Source: Malus domestica (Eukaryota; Streptophyta; Magnoliopsida; Rosales; Rosaceae). Taken from it: a DNA stretch of 64,000 nucleotides. Location: positions 620,001 to 684,000 of the forward strand of contig NC_091670.1 in NCBI RefSeq assembly GCF_042453785.1. The letters are read 5' to 3'. Numbering within the stretch: the stretch's first letter is position 1; each line of letters starts with the position of its first letter. The translations under genes were made by a program, and so were the position numbers. Below, piece after piece: positions 23,971 through 34,658 of the stretch. The notes under the pieces are model-generated. The model made no database searches. It was not told the DNA's origin and saw nothing but the letters and a program-made list of their open reading frames with translations.

Positions 23971-24315
23971 TGCTCATTGCAGATTGATCAAGTGACTGGA
24001 CGCTGTAAAATCTGATGTGGCATTGTTGATTTTGGATGTCAAAGCATGCATGTTCACATCAGTGTGCTAAATGTGCTCATGCATACCATCGTAATCAGAA
24101 GAGGATTATGTAGAACGGTAGACAAGCACGCCCTTTACCCGTGCATAACATGTGCACGTTTATATCACTGGGAGAAGTATCGTTTACATGCTATGCTTCT
24201 CTCGTATAAATGATTATCACAGAAGAATGATAGAATGCTAGTGAGAAACACTGGCTGTTTGGTACGAGGGGCAATATCTTATCAACGGAAATAAGAGGCA
24301 GGGTGGTGTTATCAA

Positions 24316-24991
24316 TAGGGGTGGGTTCGGTTTCAATCAGCGCGGTTTTTTGTCAAAAATAAAATTTTTCGGTTTGGTTCATTTTTTTTCGGTTTTTATT
24401 CAGTTCGGTTTAATTTCGGTTTTGTTTTTTTCGGCTCAACTTCGGTTTGGTTCGGTTTTTTTATAAAACTTAATTTCTATTTTTATTTTTAAATTTGAAA
24501 TTTGGTCTATGCTCTACAGTTTTGCTAACAGTTTTTCCATTTCAAAGAAAGTAAAGGAAGAAAAAAAAAGAGAGAGAAGATGCAAGAAGAAACAAAGAGA
24601 AAAAAAATATGCGGGGAGGGTCAGGTGGGGAGAAAGAAAAAAAGGAAGAAAGCAGAAGGTCGGATGGGGAGAACAAATTGGAAGAAAGAAGAGGGTTGGG
24701 TGGGGAGAAGAAAAATGACTTGGATTATGGGTTAATGGTTGGCCTAAAACAAAAGCTTAAAACTTAGGGTCTAAATTTAAATTGGACTTGGAATATAAAC
24801 ATTTAAATATTAAATAAATAAATAAATATAATTATATTTAATTCGGTTCGGCTCGGTTTGATTTGGTTTTTGAATCATTGAAACCGAAATCGAACCAATA
24901 ACTTTCGGTTCTGTTCAGTTTTCTTACTTTGATTTGGTTTTTTTTTCGGTTTGGGTTTTTTTCGGTTTTCGGGTTTTCCAACCCACCCCTA
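24316..24991. mobile_element. 676-bp hAT-type MITE with near-perfect 8-bp duplication
   Basis: The ends are TAGGGGTGGG and CCCACCCCTA. Flanks are GTTATCAA (24308-24315) and GTTGTCAA (24992-24999), 7 of 8 identical, as expected for hAT. Both subterminal regions are packed with TTCGGTT/CGGTTTGGTTC motifs (candidate transposase-binding repeats). The middle is a GA-rich stretch and an AT-rich stretch without a transposase. Confidence 0.8.
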
Positions 24992-24999
24992 GTTGTCAA

Positions 25000-25902
25000 T
25001 CGCATGAGGCATGGTGCTTTTCCAGTTAAAATATAGCATGTCATACGATGATTCATGTTATCGTGCTATGTGTATGCAAAAGAATTTGAATGTGTGTTTT
25101 TACGAGTCGAGTCACGAGTGGTATGTGAATGAAGCACTGAAACCTAGCTGTTATATTGAACTTGATGGTGCAGGTTCTCCATGAAGATTGTTTATGCTAT
25201 CTTGACACGGAAATGCAATCAAACTATTAAAGTCTTGAAAGTTTGCAAACTGCCTGGGACTGGCAAACTAAGAAATAATAACTTATTCCTCGTGCGACCG
25301 GATACGTGATCAATTTATTTATTTTCCTTTTCAGCTGACAAAAGATATTTTACAGAATAATTTACATTTTGTCTTTAGTTTTTGTCCAATTCCAAAGCCA
25401 ATACATCTTTCAAAATTTTCAATTTCATATGACAACTCTTCCTTTTGCACCGGTATCGTACAATCGTTAGTCAATCTGCGAGATTGACAGTTAAGTGTTG
25501 ATGTGGCAAATGTAGAGCTCACATTTAAGAAACAAAAATTATTTAATAAAGTAACAATATTATTACAAGAACCGTGAGCCACGCTGCAACAAATTGCCGT
25601 CAAATATAACACATCGTTGCGAAGCTCACTTTACATTATTTTGCGGACTTGTGTATTGACATGAATGCAATCACTATCGGATAAAATGACTGTCAAGTGT
25701 CACAAAATTAGCATAAGAAGCTGTTTACATAAGTTTTGATCAGAAGTATCAATTACTAACATTTCACCCTAACCTACGTATACGACACATTTGGATTCAA
25801 TTCTCGTCCATAGAAAGTCCCAAGCAATCTGTGTTCATACTTGAAGCAAACTTTTGTTTATCGGGTTGCAGGAAACCTGAAAAGCATTGATCAATGCTCT
25901 AA
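25000..25902. other. Spacer and 3' UTR of the small membrane protein gene
   Basis: No gene or repeat recognised. The end nearest 25902 should be the 3' UTR of the next gene (minus strand). Confidence 0.4.
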
Positions 25903-26229
25903 CTAGTTGGAGATTTTATCAGCAGATGGTGGAACCTTAACAGCTGGGGTGGAAGAGCTAGCACAAGCCTCTTCTGCTGCATAATGTTTGCGTAATCTCT
26001 CCTGAAGGGCACGTACACGATCCTCAGTCTTGCGAAGCCTTCTCCATCTGTAGGTACCCCAGAGAGCAAAACCACCGTATACAACAATGTAGGAAGCCCA
26101 AACATAAGGGTAGGTCTCTGCATGCTCTTTGATTTGCCGGTACTTTGCTTCCACAGCTCCTCTCAAACCGGCAGCATCTTGGGGACTTGTGGTTTGTTGC
26201 AATTCTTCTCCCTTTTCCTCGGTTGCCAT
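25903..26229 (-). CDS. Small one-pass membrane protein of unknown function (108 aa)
   Basis: A single coding exon. The sequence is MATEEKGEELQQTTSPQDAA followed by an amphipathic region (VEAKYRQIKEHAETYPYVW), one membrane segment at about 42-60 (VWASYIVVYGGFALWGTYRW), a basic coiled-coil-like stretch (RLRKTEDRVRALQERLRKHY) and a Ser/Pro tail. It looks like a conserved plant protein family whose function I do not know. The transcript seems to start about 1 kb upstream: a non-coding exon ends at 27262 with donor GTAAGC, and an acceptor TTGCAG lies before 26266, leaving a 37-nt leader before the ATG. Mitochondrial or ER membrane would both fit; the sequence does not decide. Confidence 0.8.
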   Translation of the reverse strand: MATEEKGEELQQTTSPQDAAGLRGAVEAKYRQIKEHAETYPYVWASYIVVYGGFALWGTYRWRRLRKTEDRVRALQERLRKHYAAEEACASSSTPAVKVPPSADKISN

Positions 26230-26504
26230 TCCTCAATGTTTACACGCTATTTCGCAATCGAAATCACTGCAACAATGAACATACAACAGAGACTTTATAC
26301 ATTGGATTCGAAACTGGAGCACCCTGACTGAATAGCCATCTATATTACAATACCACGTTAACACGATCAGAAGAATAATGTGAGCATGTTAATCAGCACC
26401 GATTATCTTTGAGAAACACCCACAAATACAACCGGTTACAAACTCCGAATCAAAAATAGAAACATCACACCAACAATAAGCCGAATATAAACCACGATTA
26501 GTCC

Positions 26505-26890
26505 CCCTTGATTGACTACTTAGTGTCCCTTAAGTACTATTTCTTATTAAGCATTCGTAGTAGAGACGAAAATGCTTTGTTGGATGTGTGGGGTGGGCAC
26601 ACGAGAAAGAACATAATTAAGAACGAGGATAATCGAGGTAAAGTAGGAGTGGCCGCAATTAGAGATCAGATGAGAGAAATACGGTTAAGGTGGTGTGGAC
26701 ATGTGAATATGCTCTAGTTAGAAGATGCGATAATGAGGTAGAGGCTCAGGGAAAAGGGGTTGATGAAGACTTAGAAAGAGACTCTAAGAAAATACATGGA
26801 GTACTTGGAGCTAACGGAAAATTTGGTGCAAAACCGAGGACAGTGACCTTCTAGATTCGTAGAGTCGAACCCACTTAATGGGTCTATCAG
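26505..26890 (+). mobile_element. Decayed C-terminal tail of an RTE-type LINE ORF2
   Basis: Translated fragments read GGHTRKNIIKNEDNRGKVGV, MREIRLRWCGHVNML and EYLELTENLVQNRGQ, then SRFVESNPLNG. This is the run found at the end of plant RTE LINE reverse-transcriptase proteins (…RKDKIRNED…RLRWFGHV…). Several stops interrupt it (at the LEDAIM, LREKG and KET joints). It lies within the leader intron (27261-26267) of the small membrane protein gene, in antisense to that gene. Confidence 0.75.
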
Positions 26891-27261
26891 TGCGTGTTTC
26901 CCATTACCTTTCTAAACAACTAAGTCCACAACCAAAGTAGAAGATAACAATCTGAAATTCACCAAATTACAAAATCAAGTGTTGAACATCAGACAATCAG
27001 ATCAAGCTAAAGAAATGAAAATATATATTTGTTCTATTCGGATCACAAACAAAAACGAAAATTCCAAATACTGCAAGTCGAGACATTGCAATTGTCAATA
27101 TATAATGAGACTGCAGCAGAGAACACAACCATCCAGATTGAACAATCCACCAATTAGCTTAGAAGAATAAAAAATTTGAAGTCTGTAGATATACCCAGAT
27201 GAAGAAATCCAATGAAAATGGAAATCGAGTTCAGAAAGTGAAATTAAAATTAAGAGCTTAC

Positions 27262-27335
27262 CAGGCAACGGTGGAAAAACGTTGAGAATTTTGAGAGATT
27301 TGCAAACGAGAAAGAGGAGGAGGAAGCCGAGGGTT
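27262..27335 (-). promoter_or_regulatory. Putative non-coding first exon of the small membrane protein gene
   Basis: On the minus strand a GC-richer stretch ends CACCGTTGCCTG|GTAAGCTC. The donor is strong and pairs with the acceptor before 26266. The 5' limit is a guess. Confidence 0.45.
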
Positions 27336-27579
27336 CAAGACCCCAAAACCCCAGAAAACAATCTGGGCTTCGGATGAAACGACATGTCGTGATGGGCCTC
27401 TTGCTCAGTCAAAGGTTTGGACCCAACGTGTTAGTGAATCTCACTAAAGGTGCATCCGGTTCCGATCGGTTCGGTTTTTTTTGTCGAAATCGGATAGCAA
27501 ACCGATTTTTTGAAAATTATAGTTTTGTTTTAAAAATAAAATTTGAAAATTGAGAGAGTCAGAGGAGAGGTGGTTAAGC

Positions 27580-28262
27580 CATGGCTGAGCTGAGCAACAT
27601 ATACACACACATCACAGATGGGCAAGTTTATGGTGTTGTGTAGAACAAAGCCAAGGCACTTAAGGTGTTGTGTGCAAAGCTTTATGGGATAGAGAGGTCT
27701 AGACTTCACGCCAATCGGACAAGACTCCGATCTCAACAGGTATGCGTGATATCTGAAAATTTTAGTTGAGAAAATTTGTTTTGGCTTTGCTTTCATGCAC
27801 CTATTCAACGAGTAAAGTAGTGCAACCAAATATGATTCTCAACTTACGTTTGCTAACCATTTCTTCTGTTTCCCTGGTGATATGGGGTATCGCGGATGCC
27901 TGTATCACGATGGCTATGGCAGTTTAAATTTTTTGCTAGCGCATTGGACTTCAAATTGAATATGTTGCAAGTTTTGCTTATTTTGAGTTCGCGCGGCGGC
28001 GATGAAACAAGTCAGTCGATTGTTAAGGAAGGAGAGAAGATTAAATTGATTCAGGATGGTTACGATGAGAATTCGAGTTCGGATTCTTTGGCTCATGTGA
28101 GTAGTAGTAGTCAGAGCATTAGCAGAACTGAGGAGTTGAAGACTGGAGTAAAGGATGATATTCATCATGGTAAAAATGAAGCTGTGTTGGTGTCGATTGG
28201 ACTCTCCGTCGGCCGCGCTCTTCCTCTCAAACTTCTGGGGAGTTATCCGGAAAGTATCTGAT
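27580..28262 (+). other. Possible gene fragment, not recognised
   Basis: A short ATG frame at 27590 (MAELSNIYTHITDGQVYGVV, then stop) is followed by KALKVLCAKLYGIERSR, and further on by an open stretch at 27950-28262 with a polar segment (KEGEKIKLIQDGYDENSSSD, then HVSSSSQSISRTEELKTG). GC content and codon use look more coding-like than the surroundings, and GT/AG signals are present (CAACAG|GTATGC at about 27737; CATGG|TAAAA near 28171). I cannot name the family. It may be a captured or decayed gene piece. A CGGTTCGGTT relic precedes it at about 27450-27510. Confidence 0.25.
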
Positions 28263-28683
28263 TCGCCTCCAATGGCTCTGTCCATCTTGATGGTAATTCT
28301 TGAATTAAGAAGTTCAGATCATCTAATCCCCCCAATCCAACTAAGAAAGGAGAAAATACATACCAACCCCCCGATTACTTAGAAAGAGAAGTATCAAAGA
28401 GACCAATGCATACATACATGCACTAGCTTTTAAAAATTAGGCGTCTTTTTTTTTTTCAATGTTATATCTTAAAAAATGACACGCTCCACTATTGATGTAG
28501 TTATTTTTTTTTCCATGTAACTTTTATTATGGATAACTAAGTCAATATGTTTTTTTTTTAACTACAATAATAATCTCTCTAAAATTATAAAATTGGTTTG
28601 ATCCGAACATTATGACTATATAGAGAAAGAAAAAGAAACGGAACCAAATAGAGAAGGAAGAGAAACTCTTTGACACTGAGTCT

Positions 28684-28729
28684 AAAAAGGTCGTATCCAG
28701 TGCACAAGGCTCCCACTTTACGCAGGGTC
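28684..28729 (-). mobile_element. 5'-truncated Au-like SINE with perfect 15-bp target duplication
   Basis: The minus strand ends with GCCTTGTGCACTGGATACGA and CCTTTTT, the recognisable 3' end of plant Au-type SINEs. TTTGACACTGAGTCT occurs directly before it (28669-28683) and directly after it (28730-28744), a perfect 15-bp duplication. Only 46 bases were inserted. Confidence 0.8.
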
Positions 28730-29002
28730 TTTGACACTGAGTCTGACACATGAAAATCCAAAAGCTTAATTAGATCTTACAAGCTGCTCCTCTTTGTGAG
28801 CCTGAGATCATCATCTAATTTTTCAACTACGACCATCATCTAAATACCACATCAAACTAGGAAACCAGAAACACACAGAAATATCCCTTCCATTTCGTGG
28901 TGAGATATATCATACAGATAGACCACCCTTTCCCTTCGGGAACAACAGAAATAGATAGTTATCTACAAGTGATATAAACCCCCTGATTAATGAGGTCCCC
29001 AT

Positions 29003-32000
29003 TCAACTTCTATAGCTCCCTGCAAAGAATGCCAAGGGTCCTACTATAGCGCCATTTATGTACGTTGCAGGCTCCGAATGGCTGTAATCGCCGCGATCAT
29101 CTGGAAATCCATCGTTCTGGTTTGGACCTCCAACAACGGCTCCAACTAAGATGTTGGGATTTGGGTTTAGCGAATAGAAGAATGGTTGGAAACCACCATC
29201 GCAACCTATGCTCTGGCGATGGCTTGTCAATGAAGGCAATGAGGATCCTCTGTGGTGAATTCTCTTGGGATAGTAGGGGCCATACCCTACCATGTAGGAC
29301 ATCTTCAGAGGGTTTACCCCTAATATGTAGTCCACCTAAAAATTTCAATAAAATATCAGCCCCTATATAAAATCACAAATGTATCTGTCTATTTATACGA
29401 TAATTATTTTTTGCTAGACTTAAGTATCATGTCCCATTGAAATTGTAAGTAAACACTCGGACGTAATTAACATGATCATTTGTACAAATTTACAGTACGA
29501 CATTGTCACGCAAGATTAAGTGATGTACCTGTTGTTTTGCAAGGTTTCTTAAGGCCATCGGAGTGACAACGAGGTTACCACAGTCAAATGTGAGCTTTCT
29601 AGCAGCCATGTACTTGGAATAGGTAGTAAGCAAGAATGTTATTGAGGTCACATATTGGAGGTTACTTCCAGGCAGCTTGTATATGAGCCCTCCTATATTT
29701 TAAACGGTTATGCATGGTTAGGAAAAAATGTATTTTACACTCCTCTGTAACGGAAAAACAAGGGAGGAAAAATACACGATAACTATTTTATACTTGTTGA
29801 GATTTTGGCAGGCCGAGACTTGGTTGAAGTGATGAAACCAATAGTGAAAACAACTATGTTTACCTTGTGTATATTGAGTACTTGAAGAGGGTGAGTTCGG
29901 CAAAATCCGACACATAAATTGCTCAGCTTCTTGTTTATATGGCTCAAAATTCTTGTCGTTATTCAACAGTGCTCTCTAGAAATAAATAAATCACTTTATC
30001 ATTTTAAAGTTAAAACAAAGTATTAAAACTAAAAATGAATCGTTATCAAGTGGGCCCCTGATAGAAAAATTCTATTATAATAAGGTGGAAAGATGTTGAT
30101 GATGAGTATGGAATTTTACCCTTGATAGTAAAACATAAGCACCAGCAAATTTGTTGTCCCAGCTGAAAATGTCCGTTGAATCACTGGCTCCCAAGGATTT
30201 TATAAAATTGTAATAATAAAGTTCATTAGTTGCTCTAAAAAGCCATGCAGCTCCCCACAGCAGCTCATCCTGAAATTAAATTATTATTTTTTCACCAAAG
30301 TAGAAAGATCAATAAATAAACAAAAGTCGACAAAAATAGAAATAAATTAACAAATAAAAAAGTAACGCAAAATATAGTAAGGATAAATATGTGACCTACA
30401 TTATATCCAGAATACGAGCAATAAAATGGGCAGACTGCAGACCCAAGGGAATCACTGTATGCACCTCGGTACTGAATTGCAAATTGCATCACGTTCCTGG
30501 CCGTGTTGAGCAGCAACTTTGAATATTTTGGGTCAACCCTCCGGAAAACTAAAGAAGCGGCCGCTAATGCAGCGGCTGTCTCTCCAGCAACATCCGAGCC
30601 CGGGTTGCTTGGTGAGACTGAGTACACGGTTCTGGTAGTGTCCATATCTTCGGGCCTCTCCCAACATTTATGGTCTACATTAGGGTCACCGACCCCAACA
30701 TAGAGTCTGCCGGGTGTTTGCCTAGCACACTTTATAAGGTAATCTGTGGCCCACCGGATAGCCGCGCGGGTTTCTGGTAACTGAGGGCCCATGCGCTTGC
30801 CATATTCAAGTGCTCCCCATGACAGCATTGTGGTGGTGAATGCCATTGGGAAGTTGAACTTGACATTGTCTCCAGCGTCATAGTATCCTCCAGTTAAGTC
30901 CACCTGCAAAAATTGATGCAAATATTTTCATATAGGTAGAATGTTCATGTTAGTCTCCAACCCCAAATTTTTGTCTGACACAATAATATTTGGTACTCGA
31001 GACACAAAATAATATATCGTTCCTGACTTTTTATAATTTTAAAAGGAATCGACCTTTTTTTATAATACGATATCATCGATGTGCCGATATCTCAAATCAA
31101 TTACACATTATTATGTAAAAAAGATTTACAATATATAACAATGCATCGCGTGATTAATTTGAGATACCAATACAATACACATGTTAAAATAATTTTATTT
31201 TGTACAAACATAGTAGATAAAAAGAAAAAAGGAAAATCAAAGAGCTTGTTTTCATTACATCCACTATTCCTTTTCCTTTTACATCTACCTTTTTTGTTAA
31301 GAAATCATTTGAGCTCCCAACTTTAGTAAAATGAAGCTTAAACCATAAGCTTTCTTGGGATATGCATATACCATCAAAGAAAATTATATTGAAATTCGGA
31401 AGGTTTTATTTGCACTCATATTTTTCTTTTCTTTTTGTTCGTATAATTTGCATATGCCTAGCTTATCAACTTTGCACATATATAGCTAGCACAAAATCAG
31501 TTGATGATAGTGATACTCCAAGCATTATCCATTGAAGCAATACTTTCAAATCAAAATTTTAAATCACATGATGTAAGAGCATATTTATACGTTTCACGTC
31601 ACTTTAATATATATGGTGAATGTCTTAATTTATTAAAAGTTATTATTTATCAATAAAATCACTTTAACCTAAAAACACAGTTAAGCCTTTTAAAGTTCCC
31701 GCCGCCTTGCCACCCATCCACCACATTACTACTTACTGGATTTCTCACATGTGCGGCTGATTGTATCATCATCTTCCCTTCCCTCCCTAACTTACAGAGA
31801 GACCACATTACAAATAGTGAAAATAGGTTTGCATGCATGAGAGGTAAGTTAATATTCCAGAAATTGAGCATCTCTAGTGAACTTAATTTAAAAAAAAAAA
31901 TCATATAAATCAAAACACAATGCAGTAACTAAATATACAAGTACAGCATATTTACATATGCCTGACGACCATCGGAGAGTCCAGAATTGGACCTCCATGT

Positions 32001-32186
32001 GATTTGTTGGGCAGCGCCGGTGGGGAGCCTCCCTGATCTTTGTCCCTGGAAGAAGAGTATGGACTTTGCCAGGGCCTCTCTGTAATTAGGGTTGCCTGCA
32101 GCTAGGACTTGGACGCTACTTCTAATACTACTGCCCAGTATTACAAGGAGAGAGATGAAGATGCTTAATGATAATCTCATTGCCAT
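29003..32186 (-). CDS. Secreted GH9 endo-1,4-beta-glucanase (6 exons, 497 aa)
   Basis: Exons are 32186-31956, 30903-30400, 30269-30120, 29975-29864, 29692-29529 and 29335-29003 (1494 nt). The enzyme hydrolyses internal beta-1,4-glucosidic bonds in cell-wall glucans, outside the cell. A signal peptide is seen at about residues 1-29 ([16 protein letters not shown]). The catalytic module starts [20 protein letters not shown]. The catalytic Asp pair lies in YYDAGDN (D86, D89), and the acid Glu in [14 protein letters not shown] (E475). The His-containing signature is [13 protein letters not shown]. There is no membrane anchor and no C-terminal CBM49 module, so this is a plant class B (former alpha) cellulase of usual length. 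A TATA-like box lies 75 bases upstream. Such enzymes act in cell expansion, abscission, ripening or wall loosening; which applies here cannot be read from the sequence. Confidence 0.95.
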
Positions 32187-32260
32187 TGGTACTTAAGTTT
32201 TTTTTCTTTTCCGAAACGTAAATTGAGATTAGTTCATGACTTTGTGTCCATTGAGATGCC

Positions 32261-32268
32261 TTTAAATA
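32261..32268 (-). promoter_or_regulatory. TATA-like box of the GH9 gene
   Basis: The minus strand reads CCCCTATTTAAAGGC, 75 bases upstream of the start codon, which fits a short 5' UTR of about 45 bases. Confidence 0.55.
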
Positions 32269-32380
32269 GGGGCGGGAAAGACCAGTCACCATGCCGCAAA
32301 TTCTGGCCTTTTCTTCTTCCTTCATTCCCCCTTTCTTTACGTGTATATATATATATTATATTGCACATGGTATTAAATAT

Positions 32381-32535
32381 AAGGAAAACTAATGAAAATG
32401 ATTTGAAAACTTTGAGTTTTAACGATAAAAACAAAATAAAGGGTAAAATGAATAGTACTAGAATTGACTTTTTAGTGTAAAAATGTAGTTTTTCGTTAAA
32501 GTGAACAGTATTAAGAGCTTTTCGTTAAAGTTCTC
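32381..32535. mobile_element. MITE of the 11591 family, copy 2
   Basis: It starts AAGGAAAACTAATGAAAATG and shares GACTTTTTAGTGTAAAAATG, AAATGAATAGTACTAG and CTTTTCGTTAAAG with the 11591-11730 copy in the same order. It lies in the distal promoter of the GH9 gene. Confidence 0.7.
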
Positions 32536-32799
32536 TTAAATATAACATTATGTTTACACAAAAGCATATATTTGCCATATAATTCATTATCCAAAAAATT
32601 CGATATTAAGACATCCTTACAAATGAAAAGAAATGTCACTAAACAGTAGTGTTAAATGAAATATAACATTTTGCTTATTTCGTTTCCTTTTTTTACCTTA
32701 AAGAATTAAACAAGATTTATAAGGAGGAACAAAACGGTGGCTCATGTTGCAAAGTAATATATCTTATTCAACCTTTCAAGCACCCACCAAAAAAGTAAA

Positions 32800-32943
32800 G
32801 GAGTTTTAACAAAACACTCTCTGTATTGTTTGCTTTTAACAAAAAACCACATTTTTACTTTTAACTGGCACTATTCACTATACCTTTAAAAATGACTTCA
32901 TTAAAAGAGAAGTTTTTTTGGACTTTTTGTTAGTTTTCCTAAA
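32800..32943. mobile_element. MITE of the 11591 family, diverged inverted copy 3
   Basis: Read in reverse complement it gives TTAGGAAAACTAACAAAAAG and then GTGCCAGTTAAAAGTAAAAATG and GTTTTTTGTTAAAAG, matching the order of blocks in copy 2. It is more diverged than copies 1 and 2 and lies 265 bp from copy 2 in the opposite orientation. Confidence 0.5.
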
Positions 32944-34299
32944 AAGTAAGGCCCTATGCACACCTCCTTAAGCTATAAAGGTTGCTAGAGTAAGCCTCAT
33001 TGTGAACTTTTAAGTGAGAAACGTTATGTTTCTCTTGTATAGATAGTGAGTTCAAAATTTAATTATTTTGACAGATTTACTACGTAAATGTTCTACTTTT
33101 AAATAAAAGATCGTAGTATAAAAAAATAAAACTTAAGTCATTATTACCCATCTTTTGGTAGTGTGATGCATATATAATTTATTTTTATTTTTAACAAAAT
33201 TACCTGATTAATTAGTCTACTCCAAATCTACGAGAAATTGAGTGTAACACTAATGCAGTCAAACATGTTATTTATTTGATCTTGTTCCTTGTTTCGGGTG
33301 GTAACCCACCATTGGCCCATTGAGCATAAAATGTGGATTCATAATAATTTGTTGAAGCATAACTAAGTCAGCAGATGAATTCCTATCAATGCTCCTAAGT
33401 CCTAACCACTACTTTACCATCATTAACTATGATTAAATTTACAAACATCATTATCATGCATGGCATGCATTTGGCCCCAGTTTCTCTTAACCAGTGGTCC
33501 AATGGCCATATATATAGTTTTTTTTTTTTAATGTGTCTAAAATATTACTAAGCGTATTTGACACATCAAGCAGCATGATTTTTATCGCAATGTAATACAT
33601 GTACTAAATATTTTTACTATTAAAGTTTTGGGTTAAATATTAAGTTTCCATGTTTAAAAATTTGAGTGAGTCGATCACATAAACATTATCAATGTCATAG
33701 TCTGTGAATGTATCGAATACACATAATAATTTTCATCATCAAGTGCAAGTAAATCAAATATAAGACCTCTTATCATTAGAACTAGTACTAAATAGTTAGA
33801 GTTGTATATTAAATTGCTAGTTCATCAAGTTTTGTGGAGAAATTTTTAATTGTGACGAGAATACAAGTGGTACACCACGTGTTTTAAAATAGAAGTGATG
33901 AGAAATTTTATTTTTTAAGTTATTAACTTTTTAGTATACATAGCACACAATTTGTATAGGGACATGTGGTGTACCATTTCGTGTACCGATCACACTGAAA
34001 AATCTCTGAGATTTGTGAATGCCCGGCAATTGTGTACAAATGCCTCGTGGATGGAGAAAGCAGAGTCCCTGATTTAGGGTCATGTGTGAGGGGTTTAGGG
34101 TTAGGCAGAGAATCCACATACGATGGAGCAAAAATAATGGTCACTTTATTGAAATTCCCGGCATTTTCCAATATTCCATTCACATCCCCATCCATATGTG
34201 TTTCCTCTTTTTGTCCGTTTTATGAGGGAAAGTGGAGGCGCTAATGGCGCCCCTTCCGTCAGTCATTCAACTTCAACCCCGCGGATGGCGCTAACAAAT
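32944..34299. other. Intergenic, nothing recognised
   Basis: AT-rich spacer. The short ORFs around 33930-34240 overlap in both strands and have no motif. Confidence 0.4.
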
Positions 34300-34658
34300 C
34301 GACAAGGATTGTTTGTCCCTCCCACTTCCGGTGCCCTCCATGTCTTTTTGTTTTGTGTGGTCACGGTTAAGCCACGTCAACATTTTATATTGTTTTTTTG
34401 TAGAAATAATAAAAAAAAAAGAATAGTAATATAAAATATTAATGTAACTTAACCGTGACCACACAAATAAGAGGGCACGGAAGGGCACCGTTGTTTTGTG
34501 TGATCACGGTTAAGCCACGTCAACATTTTATATTATTTTTTTATAGAGATAATAAGACAAAAATAAATAGTAATATAAAATATTGACGTGACTTAATCGT
34601 GACCACACTAAGAGAGCACAAAAGAGCACCGGAAATGGAAGGCAGACAATCCTTGTCC
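34300..34658. mobile_element. 359-bp Mutator-type MITE holding two tandem inner fold-backs
   Basis: The outer inverted repeats are CGACAAGGATTGTTTGTCCC on the left and GGACAAGGATTGTCTGCC (reversed right end). Flanks CTAACAAAT (34291-34299) and CTAACAGAT (34659-34667) give a 9-bp duplication with one mismatch. Inside are two head-to-tail units, about 34357-34459 and 34499-34604. Each begins GTGTGGTCACGGTTAAGCCA or close to it and ends with the reverse complement. Confidence 0.75.

Larger units (their letters stand above)
22468..24307. other. Spacer downstream of the RRM gene
   Basis: Includes the RRM 3' UTR. Two features stand out and are listed separately: the hairpin at 23438-23524 and a LINE tail at 23925-23970. 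Otherwise nothing recognisable. Confidence 0.4.
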
